From Auanema rhodensis (taxonomy: Eukaryota; Nematoda; Chromadorea; Rhabditida; Rhabditidae): a DNA stretch of 64,000 bases. The stretch is from NCBI GenBank assembly GCA_964057225.1, contig OZ059898.1:18329267-18393266 (forward strand), given 5' to 3'. The notes beneath the pieces are model-generated. The model made no database searches and was not told the DNA's origin. It worked only from the letters and a program-made list of their open reading frames with translations. Numbering within the stretch: the stretch's first letter is position 1; each line of letters opens with the position of its first letter. Both the position numbers and the translations under genes were made by a program. Shown one piece after another: positions 33,425 to 49,219 of the stretch.

Positions 33425-36400
33425 CGTTGAATAACATTGTCCATCGTCTTTGCCTTGAAAAAAGGAATCTAAAAACATCTACTTTTTGCTAAATTATTTT
33501 GAAATTTTTCGAAAAAATTTTTGTCAAAATGTTTTTGGAAGCAATGTTGAGTGAACATGGAAACTCAACATACACTAATGCATCATTTTTCGAACAATCA
33601 TAACTAATTTTTGTATTAAGCGTTTCTCAATGTAGTATAGTGCATTTGATGCGGATTTTTAAGCTGCGTCGATCTGTGTTATCAGATTTGCGCTAGCTTA
33701 AAAATGCACCGAGATATCAACTGATATAAGTTCACACCTATATCCTCGATTTTCACCCTGAAGAATTAATTTTTTCGTTGAATAACATTGTCCATCGTCT
33801 TTGCCTTGAAAAAAGGAATCTAAAAACATCTACTTTTTGCTAAATTATTTTGAAATTTTTCGAAAAAATTTTTGTCAAAATGTTTTTGGAAGCAATGTTG
33901 AGTGTACATGGAAACTCAACATACACTAATGCATCATTTTTCAAACGATCATAACTAATTTTTGTATTAAGCGTTTCTCAATGTAGTATAGTGCATTCGA
34001 TGCGGATTTTTAAGCTGCGTCGATCTGTGTTATCAGATTTGCGCTAGCTTAAAAATGCACCGAGATATCAACTGATATAAGTTCACACTTATATCCTCGA
34101 TTTTCACCCTGAAGAATTATTTTTTTCGTTGAATAACATTGTCCATCGTCTTTGCCTTGAAAGAAGGAATCTAAAAACATCTACTTTTTGCTAAATTATT
34201 TTGAAATTTTTCGAAAAAATTTTTGTCAAAATGTTTTTGGAAGCAATGTTGAGTGTACATGGAAACTCAACATACACTAATGCATCATTTTTCAAACGAT
34301 CATAACTAATTTTTGTATTAAGCGTTTCTCAATGTAGTATAGTGCATTCGATGCGGATTTTTAAGCTGCGTCGATCTGTGTTATCAGATTTGCGCTAGCT
34401 TAAAAATGCACCGAGATATCAACTGATATAAGTTCACACTTATATCCTCGATTTTCACCCTGAAGAATTATTTTTTTCGTTGAATAACATTGTCCATCGT
34501 CTTTGCCTTGAAAAAAGGAATCTAAAAACATCTACTTTTTGCTAAATTATTTTGAAATTTTTCGAAAAAATTTTTGTCAAAATGTTTTTGGAAGCAATGT
34601 TGAGTGAACATGGAAACTCAACATACACTAATGCATCATTTTTCGAACAATCATAACTAATTTTTGTATTAAGCGTTTCTCAATGTAGTATAGTGCATTT
34701 GATGCGGATTTTTAAGCTGCGTCGATCTGTGTTATCAGATTTGCGCTAGCTTAAAAATGCACCGAGATATCAACTGATATAAGTTCACACTTATATCCTC
34801 GATTTTCACCCTGAAGAATTAATTTTTTCGTTGAATAACATTGTCCATCGTCTTTGCCTTGAAAAAAGGAATCTAAAAACATCTACTTTTTGCTAAATTA
34901 TTTTGAAATTTTTCGAAAAAATTTTTGTCAAAATGTTTTTGGAAGCAATGTTGAGTGTACATGGAAACTCAACATACACTAATGCATCATTTTTCAAACG
35001 ATCATAACTAATTTTTGTATTAAGCGTTTCTCAATGTAGTATAGTGCATTTGATGCGGATTTTTAAGCTGCGTCGATCTGTGTTATCAGATTTGCGCTAG
35101 CTTAAAAATGCACCGAGATATCAACTGATATAAGTTCACACTTATATCCTCGATTTTCACCCTGAAGAATTAATTTTTTCGTTGAATAACATTGTCCATC
35201 GTCTTTGCCTTGAAAAAAGGAATCTAAAAACATCTACTTTTTGCTAAATTATTTTGAAATTTTTCGAAAAAATTTTTGTCAAAATGTTTTTGGAAGCAAT
35301 GTTGAGTGTACATGGAAACTCAACATACACTAATGCATCATTTTTCAAACGATCATAACTAATTTTTGTATTAAGCGTTTCTCAATGTAGTATAGTGCAT
35401 TTGATGCGGATTTTTAAGCTGCGTCGATCTGTGTTATCAGATTTGCGCTAGCTTAAAAATGCACCGAGATATCAACTGATATAAGTTCACACTTATATCC
35501 TCGATTTTCACCCTGAAGAATTAATTTTTTCGTTGAATAACATTGTCCATCGTCTTTGCCTTGAAAAAAGGAATCTAAAAACATCTACTTTTTGCTAAAT
35601 TATTTTGAAATTTTTCGAAAAAATTTTTGTCAAAATGTTTTTGGAAGCAATGTTGAGTGAACATGGAAACTCAACATACACTAATGCATCATTTTTCGAA
35701 CAATCATAACTAATTTTTGTATTAAGCGTTTCTCAATGTAGTATAGTGCATTTGATGCGGATTTTTAAGCTGCGTCGATCTGTGTTATCAGATTTGCGCT
35801 AGCTTAAAAATGCACCGAGATATCAACTGATATAAGTTCACACTTATATCCTCGATTTTCACCCTGAAGAATTATTTTTTTCGTTGAATAACATTGTCCA
35901 TCGTCTTTGCCTTGAAAAAAGGAATCTAAAAACATCTACTTTTTGCTAAATTATTTTGAAATTTTTCGAAAAAATTTTTGTCAAAATGTTTTTGGAAGCA
36001 ATGTTGAGTGTACATGGAAACTCAACATACACTAATGCATCATTTTTCAAACGATCATAACTAATTTTTGTATTAAGCATTTCTCAATGTAGTATAGTGC
36101 ATTCGATGCGGATTTTTAAGCTGCGTCGATCTGTGTTATCAGATTTGCGCTAGCTTAAAAATGCACCGAGATATCAACTGATATAAGTTCACACTTATAT
36201 CCTCGATTTTCACCCTGAAGAATTATTTTTTTCGTTGAATAACATTGTCCATCGTCTTTGCCTTGAAAAAAGGAATCTAAAAACATCTACTTTTTGCTAA
36301 ATTATTTTGAAATTTTTCGAAAAAATTTTTGTCAAAATGTTTTTGGAAGCAATGTTGAGTGAACATGGAAACTCAACATACACTAATGCATCATTTTTCG

Positions 36401-36891
36401 AACAATCATAACTAATTTTTGTATTAAGCGTTTCTCAATGTAGTATAGTGCATTTGATGCGGATTTTTAAGCTGCGTCGATCTGTGTTATCAGATTTGCG
36501 CTAGCTTAAAAATGCACCGAGATATCAACTGATATAAGTTCACACTTATATCCTCGATTTTCACCCTGAAGAATTAATTTTTTCGTTGAATAACATTGTC
36601 CATCGTCTTTGCCTTGAAAAAAGGAATCTAAAAACATCTACTTTTTGCTAAATTATTCTGAAATTTTTCGAAAAAATTTTTGTCAAAATGTTTTTGGAAG
36701 CAATGTTGAGTGTACATGGAAACTCAACATACACTAATGCATCATTTTTCAAACGATCATAACTAATTTTTGTATTAAGCGTTTCTCAATGTAGTATAGT
36801 GCATTTGATGCGGATTTTTAAGCTGCGTCGATCTGTGTTATCAGATTTGCGCTAGCTTAAAAATGCACCGAGATATCAACTGATATAAGTT

Positions 36892-39800
36892 CACACTTAT
36901 ATCCTCGATTTTCACCCTGAAGAATTAATTTTTTCGTTGAATAACATTGTCCATCGTCTTTGCCTTGAAAAAAGGAATCTAAAAACATCTACTTTTTGCT
37001 AAATTATTTTGAAATTTTTCGAAAAAATTTTTGTCAAAATGTTTTTGGAAGCAATGTTGAGTGAACATGGAAACTCAACATACACTAATGCATCATTTTT
37101 CGAACAATCATAACTAATTTTTGTATTAAGCGTTTCTCAATGTAGTATAGTGCATTTGATGCGGATTTTTAAGCTGCGTCGATCTGTGTTATCAGATTTG
37201 CGCTAGCTTAAAAATGCACCGAGATATCAACTGATATAAGTTCACACTTATATCCTCGATTTTCACCCTGAAGAATTATTTTTTTCGTTGAATAACATTG
37301 TCCATCGTCTTTGCCTTGAAAAAAGGAATCTAAAAACATCTACTTTTTGCTAAATTATTTTGAAATTTTTCGAAAAAATTTTTGTCAAAATGTTTTTGGA
37401 AGCAATGTTGAGTGAACATGGAAACTCAACATACACTAATGCATCATTTTTCGAACAATCATAACTAATTTTTGTATTAAGCGTTTCTCAATGTAGTATA
37501 GTGCATTTGATGCGGATTTTTAAGCTGCGTCGATCTGTGTTATCAGATTTGCGCTAGCTTAAAAATGCACCGAGATATCAACTGATATAAGTTCACACTT
37601 ATATCCTCGATTTTCACCCTGAAGAATTATTTTTTTCGTTGAATAACATTGTCCATCGTCTTTGCCTTGAAAAAAGGAATCTAAAAACATCTACTTTTTG
37701 CTAAATTATTTTGAAATTTTTCGAAAAAATTTTTGTCAAAATGTTTTTGGAAGCAATGTTGAGTGTACATGGAAACTCAACATACACTAATGCATCATTT
37801 TTCAAACGATCATAACTAATTTTTGTATTAAGCGTTTCTCAATGTAGTATAGTGCATTTGATGCGGATTTTTAAGCTGCGTCGATCTGTGTTATCAGATT
37901 TGCGCTAGCTTAAAAATGCACCGAGATATCAACTGATATAAGTTCACACTTATATCCTCGATTTTCACCCTGAAGAATTATTTTTTTCGTTGAATAACAT
38001 TGTCCATCGTCTTTGCCTTGAAAAAAGGAATCTAAAAACATCTACTTTTTGCTAAATTATTTTGAAATTTTTCGAAAAAATTTTTGTCAAAATGTTTTTG
38101 GAAGCAATGTTGAGTGAACATGGAAACTCAACATACACTAATGCATCATTTTTCGAACAATCATAACTAATTTTTGTATTAAGCGTTTCTCAATGTAGTA
38201 TAGTGCATTTGATGCGGATTTTTAAGCTGCGTCGATCTGTGTTATCAGATTTGCGCTAGCTTAAAAATGCACCGAGATATCAACTGATATAAGTTCACAC
38301 TTATATCCTCGATTTTCACCCTGAAGAATTATTTTTTTCGTTGAATAACATTGTCCATCGTCTTTGCCTTGAAAAAAGGAATCTAAAAACATCTACTTTT
38401 TGCTAAATTATTTTGAAATTTTTCGAAAAAATTTTTGTCAAAATGTTTTTGGAAGCAATGTTGAGTGAACATGGAAACTCAACATACACTAATGCATCAT
38501 TTTTCGAACAATCATAACTAATTTTTGTATTAAGCGTTTCTCAATGTAGTATAGTGCATTTGATGCGGATTTTTAAGCTGCGTCGATCTGTGTTATCAGA
38601 TTTGCGCTAGCTTAAAAATGCACCGAGATATCAACTGATATAAGTTCACACTTATATCCTCGATTTTCACCCTGAAGAATTAATTTTTTCGTTGAATAAC
38701 ATTGTCCATCGTCTTTGCCTTGAAAAAAGGAATCTAAAAACATCTACTTTTTGCTAAATTATTTTGAAATTTTTCGAAAAAATTTTTGTCAAAATGTTTT
38801 TGGAAGCAATGTTGAGTGTACATGGAAACTCAACATACACTAATGCATCATTTTTCAAACGATCATAACTAATTTTTGTATTAAGCGTTTCTCAATGTAG
38901 TATAGTGCATTCGATGCGGATTTTTAAGCTGCGTCGATCTGTGTTATCAGATTTGCGCTAGCTTAAAAATGCACCGAGATATCAACTGATATAAGTTCAC
39001 ACTTATATCCTCGATTTTCACCCTGAAGAATTATTTTTTTCGTTGAATAACATTGTCCATCGTCTTTGCCTTGAAAAAAGGAATCTAAAAACATCTACTT
39101 TTTGCTAAATTATTTTGAAATTTTTCGAAAAAATTTTTGTCAAAATGTTTTTGGAAGCAATGTTGAGTGAACATGGAAACTCAACATACACTAATGCATC
39201 ATTTTTCGAACAATCATAACTAATTTTTGTATTAAGCGTTTCTCAATGTAGTATAGTGCATTTGATGCGGATTTTTAAGCTGCGTCGATCTGTGTTATCA
39301 GATTTGCGCTAGCTTAAAAATGCACCGAGATATCAACTGATATAAGTTCACACTTATATCCTCGATTTTCACCCTGAAGAATTAATTTTTTCGTTGAATA
39401 ACATTGTCCATCGTCTTTGCCTTGAAAAAAGGAATCTAAAAACATCTACTTTTTGCTAAATTATTTTGAAATTTTTCGAAAAAATTTTTGTCAAAATGTT
39501 TTTGGAAGCAATGTTGAGTGTACATGGAAACTCAACATACACTAATGCATCATTTTTCAAACGATCATAACTAATTTTTGTATTAAGCGTTTTTCAATGT
39601 AGTATAGTGCATTCGATGCGGATTTTTAAGCTGCGTCGATCTGTGTTATCAGATTTGCGCTAGCTTAAAAATGCACCGAGATATCAACTGATATAAGTTC
39701 ACACTTATATCCTCGATTTTCACCCTGAAGAATTATTTTTTTCGTTGAATAACATTGTCCATCGTCTTTGCCTTGAAAAAAGGAATCTAAAAACATCTAC

Positions 39801-42800
39801 TTTTTGCTAAATTATTTTGAAATTTTTCGAAAAAATTTTTGTCAAAATGTTTTTGGAAGCAATGTTGAGTGTACATGGAAACTCAACATACAGTAATGCA
39901 TCATTTTTCAAACGATCATAACTAATTTTTGTATTAAGCATTTCTCAATGTAGTATAGTGCATTCGATGCGGATTTTTAAGCTGCGTCGATCTGTGTTAT
40001 CAGATTTGCGCTAGCTTAAAAATGCACCGAGATATCAACTGATATAAGTTCACACTTATATCCTCGATTTTCACCCTGAAGAATTATTTTTTTCGTTGAA
40101 TAACATTGTCCATCGTCTTTGCCTTGAAAAAAGGAATCTAAAAACATCTACTTTTTGCTAAATTATTTTGAAATTTTTCGAAAAAATTTTTGTCAAAGTG
40201 TTTTTGGAAGCAATGTTGAGTGTACATGGAAACTCAACATACACTAATGCATCATTTTTCAAACGATCATAACTAATTTTTGTATTAAGCATTTCTCAAT
40301 GTAGTATAGTGCATTCGATGCGGATTTTTAAGCTGCGTCGATCTGTGTTATCAGATTTGCGCTAGCTTAAAAATGCACCGAGATATCAACTGATATAAGT
40401 TCACACTTATATCCTCGATTTTCACCCTGAAGAATTATTTTTTTCGTTGAATAACATTGTCCATCGTCTTTGCCTTGAAAAAAGGAATCTAAAAACATCT
40501 ACTTTTTGCTAAATTATTTTGAAATTTTTCGAAAAAATTTTTGTCAAAATGTTTTTGGAAGCAATGTTGAGTGAACATGGAAACTCAACATACACTAATG
40601 CATCATTTTTCGAACAATCATAACTAATTTTTGTATTAAGCGTTTCTCAATGTAGTATAGTGCATTTGATGCGGATTTTTAAGCTGCGTCGATCTGTGTT
40701 ATCAGATTTGCGCTAGCTTAAAAATGCACCGAGATATCAACTGATATAAGTTCACACTTATATCCTCGATTTTCACCCTGAAGAATTAATTTTTTCGTTG
40801 AATAACATTGTCCATCGTCTTTGCCTTGAAAAAAGGAATCTAAAAACATCTACTTTTTGCTAAATTATTTTGAAATTTTTCGAAAAAATTTTTGTCAAAA
40901 TGTTTTTGGAAGCAATGTTGAGTGAACATGGAAACTCAACATACACTAATGCATCATTTTTCGAACAATCATAACTAATTTTTGTATTAAGCGTTTCTCA
41001 ATGTAGTATAGTGCATTTGATGCGGATTTTTAAGCTGCGTCGATCTGTGTTATCAGATTTGCGCTAGCTTAAAAATGCACCGAGATATCAACTGATATAA
41101 GTTCACACTTATATCCTCGATTTTCACCCTGAAGAATTATTTTTTTCGTTGAATAACATTGTCCATCGTCTTTGCCTTGAAAAAAGGAATCTAAAAACAT
41201 CTACTTTTTGCTAAATTATTTTGAAATTTTTCGAAAAAATTTTTGTCAAAATGTTTTTGGAAGCAATGTTGAGTGAACATGGAAACTCAACATACACTAA
41301 TGCATCATTTTTCGAACAATCATAACTAATTTTTGTATTAAGCGTTTCTCAATGTAGTATAGTGCATTTGACGCGGATTTTTAAGCTGCGTCGATCTGTG
41401 TTATCAGATTTGCGCTAGCTTAAAAATGCACCGAGATATCAACTGATATAAGTTCACACTTATATCCTCGATTTTCACCCTGAAGAATTATTTTTTTCGT
41501 TGAATAACATTGTCCATCGTCTTTGCCTTGAAAAAAGGAATCTAAAAACATCTACTTTTTGCTAAATTATTTCGAAATTTTTCGAAAAAATTTTTGTCAA
41601 AATGTTTTTGGAAGCAATGTTGAGTGTACATGGAAACTCAACATACACTAATGCATCATTTTTCAAACGATCATAACTAATTTTTGTATTAAGCGTTTCT
41701 CAATGTAGTATAGTGCATTTGATGCGGATTTTTAAGCTGCGTCGATCTGTGTTATCAGATTTGCGCTAGCTTAAAAATGCACCGAGATATCAACTGATAT
41801 AAGTTCACACTTATATCCTCGATTTTCACCCTGAAGAATTAATTTTTTCGTTGAATAACATTGTCCATCGTCTTTGCCTTGAAAAAAGGAATCTAAAAAC
41901 ATCTACTTTTTGCTAAATTATTTTGAAATTTTTCGAAAAAATTTTTGTCAAAATGTTTTTGGAAGCAATGTTGAGTGTACATGGAAACTCAACATACACT
42001 AATGCATCATTTTTCAAACGATCATAACTAATTTTTGTATTAAGCGTTTCTCAATGTAGTATAGTGCATTTGATGCGGATTTTTAAGCTGCGTCGATCTG
42101 TGTTATCAGATTTGCGCTAGCTTAAAAATGCACCGAGATATCAACTGATATAAGTTTACACTTATATCCTCGATTTTCACCCTGAAGAATTAATTTTTTC
42201 GTTGAATAACATTGTCCATCGTCTTTGCCTTGAAAAAAGGAATCTAAAAACATCTACTTTTTGCTAAATTATTTTGAAATTTTTCGAAAAAATTTTTGTC
42301 AAAATGTTTTTGGAAGCAATGTTGAGTGTACATGGAAACTCAACATACACTAATGCATCATTTTTCAAACGATCATAACTAATTTTTGTATTAAGCGTTT
42401 TTCAATGTAGTATAGTGCATTCGATGCGGATTTTTAAGCTGCGTCGATCTGTGTTATCAGATTTGCGCTAGCTTAAAAATGCACCGAGATAATAACTGAT
42501 ATAAGTTCACACTTATATCCTCGATTTTCACCCTGAAGAATTATTTTTTTCGTTGAATAACATTGTCCATCGTCTTTGCCTTGAAAAAAGGAATCTAAAA
42601 ACATCTACTTTTTGCTAAATTATTTTGAAATTTTTCGAAAAAATTTTTGTCAAAATGTTTTTGGAAGCAATGTTGAGTGAACATGGAAACTCAACATACA
42701 CTAATGCATCATTTTTCGAACAATCATAACTAATTTTTGTATTAAGCGTTTCTCAATGTAGTATAGTGCATTTGATGCGGATTTTTAAGCTGCGTCGATC

Positions 42801-45800
42801 TGTGTTATCAGATTTGCGCTAGCTTAAAAATGCACCGAGATATCAACTGATATAAGTTCACACTTATATCCTCGATTTTCACCCTGAAGAATTAATTTTT
42901 TCGTTGAATAACATTGTCCATCGTCTTTGCCTTGAAAAAAGGAATCTAAAAACATCTACTTTTTGCTAAATTATTCTGAAATTTTTCGAAAAAATTTTTG
43001 TCAAAATGTTTTTGGAAGCAATGTTGAGTGTACATGGAAACTCAACATACACTAATGCATCATTTTTCAAACGATCATAACTAATTTTTGTATTAAGCGT
43101 TTCTCAATGTAGTATAGTGCATTTGATGCGGATTTTTAAGCTGCGTCGATCTGTGTTATCAGATTTGCGCTAGCTTAAAAATGCACCGAGATATCAACTG
43201 ATATAAGTTCACACTTATATCCTCGATTTTCACCCTGAAGAATTAATTTTTTCGTTGAATAACATTGTCCATCGTCTTTGCCTTGAAAAAAGGAATCTAA
43301 AAACATCTACTTTTTGCTAAATTATTTTGAAATTTTTCGAAAAAATTTTTGTCAAAATGTTTTTGGAAGCAATGTTGAGTGAACATGGAAACTCAACATA
43401 CACTAATGCATCATTTTTCGAACAATCATAACTAATTTTTGTATTAAGCATTTCTCAATGTAGTATAGTGCATTCGATGCGGATTTTTAAGCTGCGTCGA
43501 TCTGTGTTATCAGATTTGCGCTAGCTTAAAAATGCACCGAGATATCAACTGATATAAGTTCACACTTATATCCTCGATTTTCACCCTGAAGAATTATTTT
43601 TTTCGTTGAATAACATTGTCCATCGTCTTTGCCTTGAAAAAAGGAATCTAAAAACATCTACTTTTTGCTAAATTATTTTGAAATTTTTCGAAAAAATTTT
43701 TGTCAAAATGTTTTTGGAAGCAATGTTGAGTGAACATGGAAACTCAACATACACTAATGCATCATTTTTCGAACAATCATAACTAATTTTTGTATTAAGC
43801 GTTTCTCAATGTAGTATAGTGCATTTGATGCGGATTTTTAAGCTGCGTCGATCTGTGTTATCAGATTTGCGCTAGCTTAAAAATGCACCGAGATATCAAC
43901 TGATATAAGTTCACACTTATATCCTCGATTTTCACCCTGAAGAATTAATTTTTTCGTTGAATAACATTGTCCATCGTCTTTGCCTTGAAAAAAGGAATCT
44001 AAAAACATCTACTTTTTGCTAAATTATTTTGAAATTTTTCGAAAAAATTTTTGTCAAAATGTTTTTGGAAGCAATGTTGAGTGAACATGGAAACTCAACA
44101 TACACTAATGCATCATTTTTCGAACAATCATAACTAATTTTTGTATTAAGCGTTTCTCAATGTAGTATAGTGCATTTGATGCGGATTTTTAAGCTGCGTC
44201 GATCTGTGTTATCAGATTTGCGCTAGCTTAAAAATGCACCGAGATATCAACTGATATAAGTTCACACTTATATCCTCGATTTTCACCCTGAAGAATTATT
44301 TTTTTCGTTGAATAACATTGTCCATCGTCTTTGCCTTGAAAAAAGGAATCTAAAAACATCTACTTTTTGCTAAATTATTTTGAAATTTTTCGAAAAAATT
44401 TTTGTCAAAATGTTTTTGGAAGCAATGTTGAGTGAACATGGAAACTCAACATACACTAATGCATCATTTTTCGAACAATCATAACTAATTTTTGTATTAA
44501 GCGTTTCTCAATGTAGTATAGTGCATTTGATGCGGATTTTTAAGCTGCGTCGATCTGTGTTATCAGATTTGCGCTAGCTTAAAAATGCACCGAGATATCA
44601 ACTGATATAAGTTCACACTTATATCCTCGATTTTCACCCTGAAGAATTATTTTTTTCGTTGAATAACATTGTCCGTCGTCTTTGCCTTGAAAAAAGGAAT
44701 CTAAAAACATCTACTTTTTGCTAAATTATTTTGAAATTTTTCGAAAAAATTTTTGTCAAAATGTTTTTGGAAGCAATGTTGAGTGTACATGGAAACTCAA
44801 CATACACTAATGCATCATTTTTCAAACGATCATAACTAATTTTTGTATTAAGCGTTTCTCAATGTAGTATAGTGCATTTGATGCGGATTTTTAAGCTGCG
44901 TCGATCTGTGTTATCAGATTTGCGCTAGCTTAAAAATGCACCGAGATATCAACTGATATAAGTTCACACTTATATCCTCGATTTTCACCCTGAAGAATTA
45001 ATTTTTTCGTTGAATAACATTGTCCATCGTCTTTGCCTTGAAAAAAGGAATCTAAAAACATCTACTTTTTGCTAAATTATTTTGAAATTTTTCGAAAAAA
45101 TTTTTGTCAAAATGTTTTTGGAAGCAATGTTGAGTGTACATGGAAACTCAACATACACTAATGCATCATTTTTCAAACGATCATAACTAATTTTTGTATT
45201 AAGCGTTTCTCAATGTAGTATAGTGCATTCGATGCGGATTTTTAAGCTGCGTCGATCTGTGTTATCAGATTTGCGCTAGCTTAAAAATGCACCGAGATAT
45301 CAACTGATATAAGTTCACACTTATATCCTCGATTTTCACCCTGAAGAATTATTTTTTTCGTTGAATAACATTGTCCATCGTCTTTGCCTTGAAAAAAGGA
45401 ATCTAAAAACATCTACTTTTTGCTAAATTATTTTGAAATTTTTCGAAAAAATTTTTGTCAAAATGTTTTTGGAAGCAATGTTGAGTGAACATGGAAACTC
45501 AACATACACTAATGCATCATTTTTCGAACAATCATAACTAATTTTTGTATTAAGCGTTTCTCAATGTAGTATAGTGCATTTGATGCGGATTTTTAAGCTG
45601 CGTCGATCTGTGTTATCAGATTTGCGCTAGCTTAAAAATGCACCGAGATATCAACTGATATAAGTTCACACTTATATCCTCGATTTTCACCCTGAAGAAT
45701 TAATTTTTTCGTTGAATAACATTGTCCATCGTCTTTGCCTTGAAAAAAGGAATCTAAAAACATCTACTTTTTGCTAAATTATTTTGAAATTTTTCGAAAA

Positions 45801-48100
45801 AATTTTTGTCAAAATGTTTTTGGAAGCAATGTTGAGTGTACATGGAAACTCAACATACACTAATGCATCATTTTTCAAACGATCATAACTAATTTTTGTA
45901 TTAAGCGTTTTTCAATGTAGTATAGTGCATTCGATGCGGATTTTTAAGCTGCGTCGATCTGTGTTATCAGATTTGCGCTAGCTTAAAAATGCACCGAGAT
46001 ATCAACTGATATAAGTTCACACTTATATCCTCGATTTTCACCCTGAAGAATTAATTTTTTCGTTGAATAACATTGTCCATCGTCTTTGCCTTGAAAAAAG
46101 GAATCTAAAAACATCTACTTTTTGCTAAATTATTTTGAAATTTTTCGAAAAAATTTTTGTCAAAATGTTTTTGGAAGCAATGTTGAGTGAACATGGAAAC
46201 TCAACATACACTAATGCATCATTTTTCGAACAATCATAACTAATTTTTGTATTAAGCGTTTCTCAATGTAGTATAGTGCATTTGATGCGGATTTTTAAGC
46301 TGCGTCGATCTGTGTTATCAGATTTGCGCTAGCTTAAAAATGCACCGAGATATCAACTGATATAAGTTCACACTTATATCCTCGATTTTCACCCTGAAGA
46401 ATTATTTTTTTCGTTGAATAACATTGTCCATCGTCTTTGCCTTGAAAAAAGGAATCTAAAAACATCTACTTTTTGCTAAATTATTTTGAAATTTTTCGAA
46501 AAAATTTTTGTCAAAATGTTTTTGGAAGCAATGTTGAGTGTACATGGAAACTCAACATACACTAATGCATCATTTTTCAAACGATCATAACTAATTTTTG
46601 TATTAAGCGTTTCTCAATGTAGTATAGTGCATTTGATGCGGATTTTTAAGCTGCGTCGATCTGTGTTATCAGATTTGCGCTAGCTTAAAAATGCACCGAG
46701 ATATCAACTGATATAAGTTCACACTTATATCCTCGATTTTCACCCTGAAGAATTAATTTTTTCGTTGAATAACATTGTCCATCGTCTTTGCCTTGAAAAA
46801 AGGAATCTAAAAACATCTACTTTTTGCTAAATTATTTTGAAATTTTTCGAAAAAATTTTTGTCAAAATGTTTTTGGAAGCAATGTTGAGTGTACATGGAA
46901 ACTCAACATACACTAATGCATCATTTTTCAAACGATCATAACTAATTTTTGTATTAAGCGTTTTTCAATGTAGTATAGTGCATTCGATGCGGATTTTTAA
47001 GCTGCGTCGATCTGTGTTATCAGATTTGCGCTAGCTTAAAAATGCACCGAGATATCAACTGATATAAGTTCACACTTATATCCTCGATTTTCACCCTGAA
47101 GAATTAGTTTTTTCGTTGAATAACATTGTCCATCGTCTTTGCCTTGAAAAAAGGAATCTAAAAACATCTACTTTTTGCTAAATTATTTTGAAATTTTTCG
47201 AAAAAATTTTTGTCAAAATGTTTTTGGAAGCAATGTTGAGTGAACATGGAAACTCAACATACACTAATGCATCATTTTTCGAACAATCATAACTAATTTT
47301 TGTATTAAGCGTTTCTCAATGTAGTATAGTGCATTTGATGCGGATTTTTAAGCTGCGTCGATCTGTGTTATCAGATTTGCGCTAGCTTAAAAATGCACCG
47401 AGATATCAACTGATATAAGTTCACACTTATATCCTCGATTTTCACCCTGAAGAATTATTTTTTTCGTTGAATAACATTGTCCATCGTCTTTGCCTTGAAA
47501 AAAGGAATCTAAAAACATCTACTTTTTGCTAAATTATTTTGAAATTTTTCGAAAAAATTTTTGTCAAAATGTTTTTGGAAGCAATGTTGAGTGTACATGG
47601 AAACTCAACATACACTAATGCATCATTTTTCAAACGATCATAACTAATTTTTGTATTAAGCATTTCTCAATGTAGTATAGTGCATTCGATGCGGATTTTT
47701 AAGCTGCGTCGATCTGTGTTATCAGATTTGCGCTAGCTTAAAAATGCACCGAGATATCAACTGATATAAGTTCACACTTATATCCTCGATTTTCACCCTG
47801 AAGAATTATTTTTTTCGTTGAATAACATTGTCCATCGTCTTTGCCTTGAAAAAAGGAATCTAAAAACATCTACTTTTTGCTAAATTATTTTGAAATTTTT
47901 CGAAAAAATTTTTGTCAAAATGTTTTTGGAAGCAATGTTGAGTGAACATGGAAACTCAACATACACTAATGCATCATTTTTCGAACAATCATAACTAATT
48001 TTTGTATTAAGCGTTTCTCAATGTAGTATAGTGCATTTGATGCGGATTTTTAAGCTGCGTCGATCTGTGTTATCAGATTTGCGCTAGCTTAAAAATGCAC
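36892..48100 (+). repeat. A/B mosaic zone with scattered shared variants
   Basis: Irregular series of A and B units. Two shared variants track long-range copying: AAGCATTTCTC (36078, 39939, 40290, 43449, 47661) and CGTTTTTCAATG (39592, 42400, 45911, 46964). The gaps are whole multiples of 351 bp, for example 2808 (8 units) from 39592 to 42400 and 351 from 39939 to 40290. Private single changes include ATAATAACTG near 42490, GTCCGTCG near 44674 and TTAGTTTTTTCG near 47106. Confidence 0.65.
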
Positions 48101-49219
48101 CGAGATATCAACTGATATAAGTTCACACTTATATCCTCGATTTTCACCCTGAAGAATTAATTTTTTCGTTGAATAACATTGTCCATCGTCTTTGCCTTGA
48201 AAAAAGGAATCTAAAAACATCTACTTTTTGCTAAATTATTCTGAAATTTTTCGAAAAAATTTTTGTCAAAATGTTTTTGGAAGCAATGTTGAGTGTACAT
48301 GGAAACTCAACATACACTAATGCATCATTTTTCAAACGATCATAACTAATTTTTGTATTAAGCGTTTCTCAATGTAGTATAGTGCATTTGATGCGGATTT
48401 TTAAGCTGCGTCGATCTGTGTTATCAGATTTGCGCTAGCTTAAAAATGCACCGAGATATCAACTGATATAAGTTCACACTTATATCCTCGATTTTCACCC
48501 TGAAGAATTAATTTTTTCGTTGAATAACATTGTCCATCGTCTTTGCCTTGAAAAAAGGAATCTAAAAACATCTACTTTTTGCTAAATTATTTTGAAATTT
48601 TTCGAAAAAATTTTTGTCAAAATGTTTTTGGAAGCAATGTTGAGTGAACATGGAAACTCAACATACACTAATGCATCATTTTTCGAACAATCATAACTAA
48701 TTTTTGTATTAAGCGTTTCTCAATGTAGTATAGTGCATTTGATGCGGATTTTTAAACTGCGTCGATCTGTGTTATCAGATTTGCGCTAGCTTAAAAATGC
48801 ACCGAGATATCAGCTGATATAAGTTCACACTTATATCCTCGATTTTCACCCTGAAGAATTATTTTTTTCGTTGAATAACATTGTCCATCGTCTCTGCCTT
48901 GAAAAAAGGAATCTAAAAACATCTACTTTTTGCTAAATTATTTTGAAATTTTTCGAAAAAATTTTTGTCAAAATGTTTTTGGAAGCAATGTTGAGTGAAC
49001 ATGGAAACTCAACATACACTAATGCATCATTTTTCGAACAATCATAACTAATTTTTGTATTAAGCGTTTCTCAATGTAGTATAGTGCATTTGATGCGGAT
49101 TTTTAAGCTGCGTCGATCTGTGTTATCAGATTTGCGCTAGCTTAAAAATGCACCGAGATATCAACTGATATAAGTTCACACTTATATCCTCGATTTTCAC
49201 CCTGAAGAATTAATTTTTT